Source: Candidatus Komeilibacteria bacterium RIFCSPHIGHO2_01_FULL_52_14 (lineage in GTDB: Bacteria > Patescibacteriota > Patescibacteriia > UBA1558 > 2-01-FULL-52-15). From it: a DNA stretch of 6,394 bases. The stretch spans positions 1 to 6,394 of the forward strand of contig MHKK01000032.1 in NCBI GenBank assembly GCA_001818365.1, in the 5' to 3' direction. Below, one piece after another: positions 1-5,019 of the stretch (position 1 is its first letter; the number at the start of each line of letters is the position of its first letter). The notes beneath the pieces were generated by a model. That model made no database searches and was not told where the DNA came from. It saw nothing but the letters and a program-made list of their open reading frames with translations. A program made the position numbers and the translations under genes.

Positions 1-302
1 ATCCGAAAGAGCACGTACACAAAAAAATAGATGCTCCTGCCGATGAGGATCACGAGCCGCATGAAAAAACTAATGATACGGCCGGTGCGATCGGACTGCG
101 CGAACATCGGACGGAATATGTTGAGAATCAGAAGACGCAACGAAAGGTGGTCCGCGGTCTCCGTAACGCTTCGCGCAAATCCAAGTAAAATTTGCTGCAA
201 CCCCGAGGAATACCACCAGAGCGGGAAGTACACCGCATCCCCGATAAGATCGATAAAAATCGAGCGGGCTGCAAGAACGCCAATGTTTTGTCTGGCTGTC
301 AT
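1..302 (-). CDS. Conserved membrane protein, N-terminal part (runs off the left edge)
   Basis: One hundred codons are visible from an ATG at 302-300. The protein begins MTARQNIGVLAARSIF and then shows hydrophobic stretches at about residues 14-45 and 73-100. Between them is a polar stretch containing SVTETADHLSLRLL, followed by NIFRPMFAQ and then GRIISFFMRL. This pattern (a membrane helix, an amphipathic segment with LSLRLL and FRPMF, then GRIISFFMRL) is one I associate with a membrane protein of unknown function in Patescibacteria; that recognition is from memory. No Shine-Dalgarno sequence precedes the ATG. A consensus promoter ends so close to it that the mRNA is probably leaderless. The gene is divergent from nothing: it is downstream of the EamA gene on the same strand but separated from it by a strong terminator. 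The molecular function is unknown. Confidence 0.75.
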   Translation of the reverse strand, partial: MTARQNIGVLAARSIFIDLIGDAVYFPLWWYSSGLQQILLGFARSVTETADHLSLRLLILNIFRPMFAQSDRTGRIISFFMRLVILIGRSIYFFVYVLFR

Positions 303-309
303 TGCAGTA

Positions 310-338
310 AGTATACCCCGTGAGATAGTAACTTTCAA
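310..338 (-). promoter_or_regulatory. Sigma70-type promoter giving a leaderless transcript
   Basis: On the minus strand there is TTGAAA (338-333), a 17-nt spacer and TATACT (315-310). The -10 box ends 7 nt before the ATG at 302, so transcription should start at or within a base or two of the start codon. The spacer contains the sequence TATCTCACGGGG, which is repeated nearby in the opposite orientation. Confidence 0.75.
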
Positions 339-417
339 TTCGAACTTGGAGCGCGTATACGAACCAACGCGCATAAATATCTCACTGGACTTACAATATT
401 TATCTCATGGGGTATAC
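311..417. repeat. Pair of 17-bp inverted arms around the promoter, possible operator
   Basis: The left arm at 311-327 (GTATACCCCGTGAGATA) and the right arm at 401-417 (TATCTCATGGGGTATAC) are reverse complements at 16 of 17 positions, with 73 nt between them. A partial third copy of the right-arm core, TATCTCA, lies at 378-384, and another GTATAC at 355-360. The left arm spans the -10 box and most of the spacer of the leftward promoter, so a protein bound there could block polymerase. The regulator is not identified. Confidence 0.5.
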
Positions 418-423
418 CACACT

Positions 424-485
424 AAAAAAATGAGAAAAAAGAAGCCCAGCACCACTTTCGGCCTTTCAGCCGAAAGTGGTGCTGG
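424..485 (-). terminator. Strong rho-independent terminator of the EamA-type gene
   Basis: A perfect 17-bp stem (446-462 with 469-485) encloses a 6-nt loop. On the minus strand it is followed by a T-rich tract (complement of the A runs at 435-440 and 424-430). It begins 25 nt after the stop codon of the transporter gene at 511. There is no T-run on the plus side, so it is not a symmetrical terminator. Confidence 0.9.
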
Positions 486-510
486 ACGGTCATTCCTCCT
501 CTGCTTTGCT

Positions 511-1407
511 TCACCGATAGCTCAGTGCGATGAGCAACGTGCCGGCGATGCCCAGTGCAAACGCGATCTTTCCCGAGCGTGTCAGACTGCCGATCTCCTT
601 AAAATAGAAGAGACCGATGAGCGCCGGGAATACCATCTCCGTCACCTGATAGATCGGCTGGTGGACGGTGATGGGCGTGAGCGACGATACCCAATACTGA
701 AAGTAGAGCGACGCGTAGATGCACACGGCGAGCAAGGTCGTCATTCCGTGTTCGCGCCATGGGATTGGATCGCCGGCTTCTTTTGCTCCGGCGAGCCTGT
801 GGATGACGATCGCTCCTAAGAACGAGCCGGAATACCAGCCCGTGAGAAACACCTTAGGAGCTACGTTATGAACGCCGAAGTACCGCAGGCCAAAGTAGGC
901 AAGTCCCCACACGATGCTGTAGCCGGCAACCCACATATACAGCGGACGTTCGCAATGCGTACCGTGCAGCGACTCTCGGAGGCGTTCCGTGTTTTTGAAT
1001 AGCGTGAACACCAGAACGCCGGACAACGCGAACAGAATGCCTGCCGCAAGCGCTCCGTTGCGCAAGTAGTGTGCTTCGCCCAAGAAGACATAGCCCATGA
1101 GCATTCCAATGACATCGTCGAATTGCGTTGTGAAAGCCGTAGCGCTCAAGCTGATGGCGGTTGCACGCCAATAGCAGTAGGTGCCAAAGACCTGGACGAA
1201 CCCCAGAGCAAACACGAGCGGGAACGCTTCCCACGCTGCTTTCGGAGAAGCGAGCGCAAACAGCCAGGCGATGATGCAGGCGGCACTATACTGTGCCACA
1301 AACCTGCGACTGCGACCCTGCCGGTTGACGATTTTCTTCCCGATGAACGGAGCGAGGATGTTCGCGACAATCACTTTCAAAACGAGCGGTATCTGCCAGG
1401 GAATCAT
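511..1407 (-). CDS. EamA/DMT-family membrane transporter
   Basis: The product is a 298-residue integral membrane protein with about nine or ten hydrophobic helices, the usual length and layout of the drug/metabolite transporter superfamily: two similar halves, roughly residues 1-135 and 155-298. The first half has the typical EamA pattern of a helix pair followed by a conserved segment (ISLSATAFTTQFDDVIGM) and GYVFLGEA, where a Glu follows a short loop after the helix. The second half repeats it as PIYQVTEMVFPALIGLFYFKE and ends with IAFALGIAGTLLIALSYR. Substrate cannot be told from sequence. I chose the ATG at 1407 rather than the in-frame ATG at 1431 because AAGGAGG lies just upstream of 1407 and would be inside the coding region otherwise. 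It has its own promoter and terminator and so is a single-gene unit. Confidence 0.9.
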   Translation of the reverse strand: MIPWQIPLVLKVIVANILAPFIGKKIVNRQGRSRRFVAQYSAACIIAWLFALASPKAAWEAFPLVFALGFVQVFGTYCYWRATAISLSATAFTTQFDDVIGMLMGYVFLGEAHYLRNGALAAGILFALSGVLVFTLFKNTERLRESLHGTHCERPLYMWVAGYSIVWGLAYFGLRYFGVHNVAPKVFLTGWYSGSFLGAIVIHRLAGAKEAGDPIPWREHGMTTLLAVCIYASLYFQYWVSSLTPITVHQPIYQVTEMVFPALIGLFYFKEIGSLTRSGKIAFALGIAGTLLIALSYR

Positions 1408-1462
1408 TCTCCCTCCTTTTGAGCAGTCCACGAGTTACAAATGATAAGAACAGGAACAGGCG

Positions 1463-1491
1463 ACTGTATCGCACCACGGCACTACTGTCAA
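1463..1491 (-). promoter_or_regulatory. Sigma70-type promoter for the EamA-type gene
   Basis: Minus strand TTGACA (1491-1486), a 17-nt spacer, then TACAGT (1468-1463). The -35 box is a full match to consensus and the -10 matches four of six. It lies about 55 nt upstream of the ATG at 1407 and downstream of the previous gene's terminator, which is where an independent promoter is expected. Confidence 0.7.
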
Positions 1492-1523
1492 ACAACAGCT
1501 GCTCAGGGTACATGCGGACATAA

Positions 1524-1561
1524 CAAAAAATGACCGGGTCCGTAGAACGGACTCGGTCATT
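1524..1561 (-). terminator. Rho-independent terminator after the receiver / small membrane peptide pair
   Basis: A 15-bp stem (1529-1543 with 1547-1561, one G-T pair) has a 3-nt loop and runs into TTTTTTG on the minus strand (complement of 1524-1530). It starts 25 nt after the stop of the 54-residue ORF. The position implies that the ORF is part of the upstream receiver transcript. Confidence 0.88.
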
Positions 1562-1586
1562 GGCACCTCCAAGAGGTATATCAACG

Positions 1587-1751
1587 TCAGTTGAGCTTGC
1601 TCCTGAGAGCTGCGATGAATCCCGCGAGTGACAGGAGCGTGAGCATGCCGATCACCAGAACAGCCAACCAGCCAGGTATGCGCCTCGGAGCGAGATCGTT
1701 CAAAGCAGGGGTCTCGTCAGGAGACGGTGGGAAGGAGAATTTGGTCGTCAT
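1587..1751 (-). CDS. 54-residue single-helix membrane peptide
   Basis: The ORF begins MTTKFSFPPSPDETPALNDL, followed by APRRIPGW and one hydrophobic helix at about residues 29-49 (WLAVLVIGMLTLLSLAGFIAA), ending LRSKLN. This gives a short Pro-rich N-terminal arm, a basic RR just before the helix and a basic tail after it. GAGGAG sits 3 nt upstream of the ATG, similar to the close spacing seen at the neighbouring genes. The start overlaps the end of the receiver gene by 35 nt, and a terminator follows the stop, so the two are probably co-transcribed and coupled. No family is recognised. A role as a membrane partner of the receiver would be inference from position only. Confidence 0.65.
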   Translation of the reverse strand: MTTKFSFPPSPDETPALNDLAPRRIPGWLAVLVIGMLTLLSLAGFIAALRSKLN

Positions 1752-2145
1752 GGTCTCCTCGGGTCAGCCGGTCGATGAGAGGCAGCACCTCGGTCCAAAC
1801 GGGCGGCTTGCGGATCACGCCGGCAAACCCGGATATGAGCAGCGCCAGTTCGGTATCGTTCTGAACTTCGGACGACATCAGAACCAACGGTATGCCGATA
1901 CCGGCACACCGCACGTGCGTCAAAAGATCCGGACCGGTCATCCTCCCTGGGGGATAGCAGCGTGCTTCAAAATCGAAAGGCTGTAGATGGTAATCGGTGA
2001 TGATGAGCTCAAATGCAGGATCGCGCTCGAGGAAGGCACATGCTTCCTCGATGTCGGTCAGCGGGACAACCTGGTGATGCGACAAATACTCCGTCATGAT
2101 CTCGCGCAGCATCGGATCGTCTTCCACGAACAGAATTCGCGCCAT
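1717..2145 (-). CDS. Stand-alone response-regulator receiver with an enlarged beta3-alpha3 loop
   Basis: The 142-residue protein is a single CheY-like receiver with no output domain. The acidic pocket is E8, D9 and D10 (FVEDDPML), the phosphoacceptor is D51 (IITDYH), the switch Ser is S91 or S92 (LVLMSSE), and the conserved Lys is K113 followed by Pro (IRKPP). Between D51 and the usual Gly (G71, in RMTGPDLL) there are about 11 more residues than in a typical receiver, with the sequence LQPFDFEARCYPPGR. This loop normally helps shape the active site and the kinase contact. The C-terminal tail from about residue 128 lies outside the fold. GAGGAGG is just upstream of the ATG. No histidine kinase gene is in view, so the partner is unknown. 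Confidence 0.9.
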   Translation of the reverse strand: MARILFVEDDPMLREIMTEYLSHHQVVPLTDIEEACAFLERDPAFELIITDYHLQPFDFEARCYPPGRMTGPDLLTHVRCAGIGIPLVLMSSEVQNDTELALLISGFAGVIRKPPVWTEVLPLIDRLTRGDHDDQILLPTVS

Positions 2146-2203
2146 GCACCCTCCTCGTAGGGATTTATTGCGTTTACGTCAAAAGGACCTAAAACAATAC
2201 TGT

Positions 2204-2232
2204 CTTATCTCACGTTTTTTATCCCGTGTCAA
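2204..2232 (-). promoter_or_regulatory. Probable promoter of the second receiver gene
   Basis: Minus strand TTGACA (2232-2227) is followed after 17 nt by GATAAG (2209-2204), a four-of-six -10 match. It lies right after the terminator of the preceding receiver and about 60 nt upstream of the ATG at 2145. The -10 region contains TATCTCACG when read on the plus strand, a 9-nt string also present at the left-edge promoter. Confidence 0.5.
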
Positions 2233-2237
2233 TGAAC

Positions 2238-2270
2238 AAAAAAGCGCCTGCCTTGCGACAGGACGCCTTT
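2238..2270 (-). terminator. Rho-independent terminator of the first receiver gene
   Basis: On the minus strand the arm from 2266 to 2259 pairs with the arm from 2250 to 2244 (GCGTCCTG with CAGGCGC, one bulged base), with a loop of 8 nt, followed by TTTTTTG (complement of 2237-2243). It lies about 40 nt after the stop at 2310 and separates the two receiver genes into different transcripts. Confidence 0.75.
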
Positions 2271-2309
2271 GCGCTTACGCCATAGGGCTAGCGTGCGCGC
2301 CCTCCGTGA

Positions 2310-2687
2310 CTACGAGCCGACGATATTTCTGATCACTGTACGCAGCGCGTCCTGATCGAAATCTTTCTTCATCACGGCGGCGAAACCCTGCGCCTCCAGT
2401 TCGCGATACACGCTCGGATCGTCGCCCAAAAGCGACGAAAGAAGAATAACCGGTGTTTCGTTCTTGGCACGACGTAGCTCTTGCAGGAGCCGGATGCCGC
2501 TCATATTCGGCATCTGCAGATCAGTGATGATGAGCGTGAATTGGCTCCGCGGATCCATCGCCCGCTCGAGTCCCTCCTTGCCATCCTCAGCGAGATCAAC
2601 AACATAGCCCCACGAGGCAAGGATCTCCGAGATCAGCTTCCGTATCAAAGACGAGTCATCGACGAACAGAATATTCGCTACTGACAT
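2310..2687 (-). CDS. Stand-alone CheY-like response-regulator receiver
   Basis: The 125-residue protein is a complete receiver domain of normal length with no output domain. The acidic pocket is D10 and D11 (LFVDDSSLIRK), the phosphoacceptor is D56 (IITDLQMPNMSG, the classic loop), the switch residue is S84 or S85 (VILLSS), and the conserved Lys is K107 in VMKKD, where the usual following Pro is replaced by Lys. GGGAGGAG precedes the ATG by 3 nt. It probably acts by binding a partner protein after phosphorylation, as other single-domain receivers do; the partner and kinase are not in this window. It is transcribed separately from the next receiver, because a terminator and a TTGACA box lie between them. 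The two proteins differ widely outside the motifs. Confidence 0.93.
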   Translation of the reverse strand: MSVANILFVDDSSLIRKLISEILASWGYVVDLAEDGKEGLERAMDPRSQFTLIITDLQMPNMSGIRLLQELRRAKNETPVILLSSLLGDDPSVYRELEAQGFAAVMKKDFDQDALRTVIRNIVGS

Positions 2688-2709
2688 GCGCTCCTCCCAC
2701 TATGTTTAT

Positions 2710-2761
2710 TGTCAAGGGAACCGAACTGTCAAGACGTACCACAGGACGCTGTACTTGTCAA
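2710..2761 (-). promoter_or_regulatory. Three TTGACA boxes upstream of the first receiver gene
   Basis: The minus strand carries TTGACA at 2761-2756, 2732-2727 and 2715-2710, spaced 29 and 17 nt apart. The middle one has a fair -10 partner (AATAAA at 2710-2705 with a 16-nt spacer), which would start transcription close to the Shine-Dalgarno sequence. The outer ones may be alternative -35 boxes or half-sites for a regulator. No terminator hairpin was seen between the upstream gene's stop at 2786 and this region. Confidence 0.4.
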
Positions 2762-2785
2762 CCATCTCATCACCGAATCGCCTGA

Positions 2786-4054
2786 CTATTTCAACCTATA
2801 CTGTTCAGCTCCCTTTAAAACCAGGTTCTCTGGAATTGTTTCTCCTCCATGCATCCAGCCGGTGATCTGCGCTACGGCGTCGGAGGGTAATACTTTACTC
2901 AGAGCGTTGAAGTAATTCTCATACTTCCCCGCATGCACCTGCTTCAGAATCTCCACGATGTCGGTTGCGGGGATGATTTTTTGTTCGGTAAGCTGCATCA
3001 ACAGTCCCTGTGTTGCAACCATTGCGAGTGGTGCAAGAATGTAGTGGCCATACTGATCGTCAATATAGGAAGCATCCGGCTTCATAACGACGTCCCGATG
3101 AATTTTTTCAAACTCGTCTTTATTGTCAAACGGAGCCGCTGTAATCAGTGAAAAGTTGTCGGTTTGTACTGCAGTGTGAACGTTATACAGATACCGGAGC
3201 CGATCGATGCGGCCATCGTCCGAGGTACTGAACGCCGTTTCAGCCCACGTCGCTTCGAGCTCCTGCCAATCCTCATCAGGAAGCGAGGGATCCGGTTTGT
3301 ATCCGTTCATCCAGCTCCGGCGATAGCGATTGTAGAGATGGGCAACCGCATGGATCACCAATTCTTGCGAACGCCACTGTTCCGGCGTCCGGACAACGTG
3401 GGTCAGATCCGGTCCCGGGTCAGGATATACCCGACTGTTGCTGCCATACGTATCTCCTGCCAAACCGGCGGTTATCAGTACCGTGTGCGGCCTGGTCTCG
3501 GCATCTTTTAAAGAAGGGTATAGCGAGCCGACACTGACAAATGCATTCTCGATCAGCTTCATATATGCCAGCAGATGCTCCGCCCGGATATTGACCGGAT
3601 AGACGACTCGCACCTCAAATGAGGTGTTACGATATAAAAAACGCTCCGAGGCGAATGCCCTCTTCTGAATAATGAGACCCGTCTGTTCATCGGGAAACAG
3701 CGCCCAGCCGGGTCCTGATGCGGACTCACCCAGCGCCTGCCAGCCGTCAGGAACGCACGCCGGTTTTCCATTGTGCTTAAACGAAAGTAACGTCGGTCCC
3801 GACCAGATATGAAATCCTTGCGATCCCTGCTCCGGCGGCTGATCCGGTACGGGGTTACAGCTGATTTTTTCCCTCTGAGCGCGGAGAACGATCGCGGATA
3901 CGCCAAACAGTACGACAAAAAATATGGACAGAGCAGCAAATGCCCAGACAAAATTTATTTTGCGCTTCGGATGCTTTTTTGGATGTCTTTTTGTCGTATA
4001 CCCTCCTTTACGTATACATATACCACGTGAATAGATATGCTGCACGGCATACAT
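2786..4054 (-). CDS. Membrane-anchored protein with a degenerate gluzincin-like peptidase domain
   Basis: Counting from the ATG at 4054 the protein has 422 residues. A Lys/His/Arg-rich stretch (21-34) precedes one transmembrane helix (about 35-57), so the bulk should lie outside the membrane. The main domain contains ELVIHAVAHLYNRY at 231-244: an HxxxH pair (H235, H239) that recalls the HExxH zinc motif of gluzincins, but with Ala where the catalytic Glu should be. Downstream, WQELEATWAETAF (263-275) resembles the segment that supplies the third zinc ligand (E265 or E267). This suggests a peptidase-MA-like fold that may bind metal but has lost normal catalysis. The family assignment is inference. 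The start is uncertain: the best ribosome site points to an ACG at 3997, not to the ATG at 4054. It is 21 nt downstream of the last small membrane-protein gene and may share its transcript. Confidence 0.8.
   Translation of the reverse strand: MYAVQHIYSRGICIRKGGYTTKRHPKKHPKRKINFVWAFAALSIFFVVLFGVSAIVLRAQREKISCNPVPDQPPEQGSQGFHIWSGPTLLSFKHNGKPACVPDGWQALGESASGPGWALFPDEQTGLIIQKRAFASERFLYRNTSFEVRVVYPVNIRAEHLLAYMKLIENAFVSVGSLYPSLKDAETRPHTVLITAGLAGDTYGSNSRVYPDPGPDLTHVVRTPEQWRSQELVIHAVAHLYNRYRRSWMNGYKPDPSLPDEDWQELEATWAETAFSTSDDGRIDRLRYLYNVHTAVQTDNFSLITAAPFDNKDEFEKIHRDVVMKPDASYIDDQYGHYILAPLAMVATQGLLMQLTEQKIIPATDIVEILKQVHAGKYENYFNALSKVLPSDAVAQITGWMHGGETIPENLVLKGAEQYRLK
3995..4009 (-). promoter_or_regulatory. 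Shine-Dalgarno AAAGGAGG pointing at an ACG codon
   Basis: AAAGGAGG (4009-4002) is followed by four bases (GTAT) and then ACG (3997-3995), which is in frame with the peptidase-like gene. Neighbouring genes use the same geometry, with GGAGG three to five bases before ATG. Starting here would give an N-terminus of (M/T)TKRHPKKHPKRKINF, a normal basic cytoplasmic end just before the transmembrane helix. Confidence 0.5.
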
Positions 4055-4075
4055 GCCATATGCAGTACACCTCCC

Positions 4076-4372
4076 TCAGTTGGCGGGTGGCGGATTTTGA
4101 GGAGATTGTTTGCCCCTTCTTAAAAGGTTTCCAATACCATAACCTATCAGAGAAAAAATGATTAAGTTAATGATGAATGAGAAAATAATAGAAGCCCAAG
4201 CATGGTTTGTGAACAAAAAGATAATCCATGGAAAAAGGGGCACCGCCATGCTCATCGCACACCAAGAAGAACTACATACGTTTGCATATACAATGAATCC
4301 AAGCGCAATTATGAGATAAATCCCTCCTCCAACCCAACCGCCTTTATTTCTAACATTATTACCGACCATCAT
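4076..4372 (-). CDS. Small membrane protein, cassette cargo 4
   Basis: The 98-residue protein has three likely transmembrane segments (about 13-31, 40-54 and 59-82), then a basic RRGK and a Pro-rich tail QSPQNPPPAN. The N-terminal part NKGGWVGGGIYLIIALGFIV lines up with the start of cargo 2 (SKGGTIAAIIYLVYACILIV), so the two may be distant paralogues. The tail lines up with that of cargo 3 (KQxPQxPP). The ATG overlaps the stop of a degraded tgt 3' fragment as ATGA, which suggests translation by coupling; there is no good ribosome site of its own next to the ATG. Function is unknown. GGGAGG lies directly after its stop codon, in front of the next gene. Confidence 0.75.
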   Translation of the reverse strand: MMVGNNVRNKGGWVGGGIYLIIALGFIVYANVCSSSWCAMSMAVPLFPWIIFLFTNHAWASIIFSFIINLIIFSLIGYGIGNLLRRGKQSPQNPPPAN

Positions 4373-4407
4373 AGAATTTCAGTTCTTATAGTTAGTCTAA
4401 TCCTCTC

Positions 4408-4441
4408 CATTAATTGTATCCTCCTCCGCTTGCAGTCGCAA
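4408..4441 (-). promoter_or_regulatory. Ribosome site and possible promoter supplied by the palindromic element (cargo 4)
   Basis: GGAGGAGG is followed nine bases later by ATG (4410-4408), which opens the 13-codon frame MERIRLTIRTEIL whose TGA overlaps the cargo-4 start. The same DNA also reads as a promoter: TTGCGA (4441-4436), a 17-nt spacer and TACAAT (4418-4413). Both readings cannot hold for one transcript, since the promoter would start RNA after the ribosome site. A nearly identical arrangement precedes cargo 2. Confidence 0.45.
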
Positions 4442-4517
4442 GCTTCCCACCTTCGCTTCACCCTTCGCTAATGCTCCGGATGACAAGAAAGCTACGGCGG
4501 GCAGGCGGAAGGACAAG
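4419..4517 (-). repeat. Palindromic element with a nested second element, inserted in a tgt remnant
   Basis: The 99-nt insert splits the tgt tail between codons for Tyr and Gln. On the minus strand it begins CTTGTCCTTCCGC and ends GCGGAGGAGGA, with an inner hairpin GCTTG...CAAGC. The same ends and the same insertion point occur in the remnant at 5430-5645, where the element is only 39 nt. The extra 60 nt here (about 4448-4507) form their own imperfect palindrome (CCCGCC...AGC with AGCGAAGGTGGG) and look like a second element nested in the first. Both lengths, 39 and 99, are multiples of three. Confidence 0.75.
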
Positions 4518-4534
4518 GGTAAAATCTGGGATTT

Positions 4535-4577
4535 ACCCCCTCTCCCTCCCCCTTACCAAGGGGGAGTAGGTGGGGGT
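4535..4577. repeat. G/C-skewed inverted repeat between cargo 3 and the tgt remnant
   Basis: A 9-bp perfect stem (4546-4554 with 4558-4566, CTCCCCCTT acc AAGGGGGAG) is flanked by outer ACCCCC and GGGGGT arms. There is no T-run on either side, so it is not a normal terminator. It resembles dispersed intergenic repeats common in Patescibacteria contigs; that is from memory. Confidence 0.65.
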
Positions 4578-4601
4578 TATGTCTGCGGCTGTCCGCTTCC
4601 G

Positions 4602-4934
4602 TCATCCGTCAACTGACGGAGACGATGGCGGGGTTTGGGGAGGCTGTTTCTTGCGCAGTGAAAAGAGCCAGACAATTACGCAAGTGAGGAAATACCACCA
4701 AATCACTAACAACCCATACCATATGAGTATTCCCATTAAGCTATCCTCTCGACCGAGCCCAATAAGTAATTTTAACCACACATAGCCAGGGAGAGTTAAT
4801 AGAATAAACCACCAAGGTTCTTTGGACGGATAGTAAGCAGTAAATATCAGGAGCAGCAGCGTGAAAAAAGAACCAAAAGTAAAGAAAATAATTATTTTTG
4901 ACGAGCTGATTTTAAGAAAACTCTTCAAAGTCAT
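4602..4934 (-). CDS. Small membrane protein, cassette cargo 3
   Basis: The 110-residue protein has three likely transmembrane segments (about 12-33, 41-60 and 68-92), with an aromatic-rich start to the second (YYPSKEPWWFILL). It ends with a basic RKK and a Pro/Ser-rich tail QPPQTPPSSPSVDG. The last codons and stop are encoded by a short palindrome (CCGTCAACTGACGG, 4606-4619), so the tail may have been reshaped by a repeat insertion. The ATG overlaps TGA of a tgt-tail remnant; in this copy an earlier TAA also lies 8 nt upstream of the ATG. No strong ribosome site is next to the ATG. No family is recognised. Confidence 0.75.
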   Translation of the reverse strand: MTLKSFLKISSSKIIIFFTFGSFFTLLLLIFTAYYPSKEPWWFILLTLPGYVWLKLLIGLGREDSLMGILIWYGLLVIWWYFLTCVIVWLFSLRKKQPPQTPPSSPSVDG

Positions 4935-5014
4935 AATTGTTCTTACTTAATGCTTAATCGTATCCTCTCCATTAATTGTAAGTAAAATCGCAGATTATGG
5001 ATAGTTACTAATCT
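4931..5014 (-). pseudogene. tgt 3'-end remnant in front of cargo 3
   Basis: This 84-nt fragment aligns without gaps to the last 84 nt of the live tgt (5946-6029), with 67 identical positions by hand count. It reads RLVTIHNLRFYLQLMERIRLSIK, then TAA, where the live gene has Gln; the original reading to TGA would give the same length as the live tail. It begins only five bases after the stop of cargo 2 and carries no palindromic insert. It retains the zinc-ligand His region (TIHN) but nothing upstream of it. Confidence 0.88.
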
Positions 5015-5019
5015 CATCT

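Larger units (their letters stand above)
4369..4533 (-). pseudogene. tgt 3'-end remnant in front of cargo 4
   Basis: Reading the tgt frame, codons for N-P-R-F-Y (4533-4519) match the tgt segment HNLRFY. After a 99-nt inserted element, the tail resumes as QLMERIRLTIRTEIL and a stop. The tail from the Gln codon (CAA, 4416-4414) to TGA is 48 nt, the same length as in the true tgt and the other two remnants. The inserted element brings in-frame TAG codons, so no long product is possible. The TGA overlaps the next ATG as ATGA, exactly as at the live tgt. Confidence 0.8.

Noticed and set aside
390..418. Rightward promoter CTTACA-N17-TATACC
   Set aside because: Only four of six matches at each box, and it would drive RNA straight into the antisense side of the EamA terminator with no gene behind it.
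31..819. Long plus-strand open frame of 262 codons
   Set aside because: It runs antisense across the left-edge membrane protein, the promoter, the terminator hairpin and the EamA gene; composition is Arg-rich and has no protein-like pattern.
866..1234. Minus-strand open frame of 122 codons inside the EamA-type gene
   Set aside because: It is an out-of-frame shadow of a well-supported transporter gene with no ribosome site.
3973..3982. A AAA AAG run as a possible programmed frameshift site
   Set aside because: The run falls in a Lys-rich stretch of the main frame, and neither alternative frame gives a meaningful product.
3955..4059. 34-codon ORF with a well-spaced GGGAGG before its ATG
   Set aside because: It overlaps the start region of the peptidase-like gene out of frame and has no protein-like pattern; kept only as a note on the uncertain start.
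4535..4577. Hairpin as a terminator for cargo 3
   Set aside because: The stem is strong but is not followed by a T-run on either strand; it fits a dispersed palindromic repeat better.
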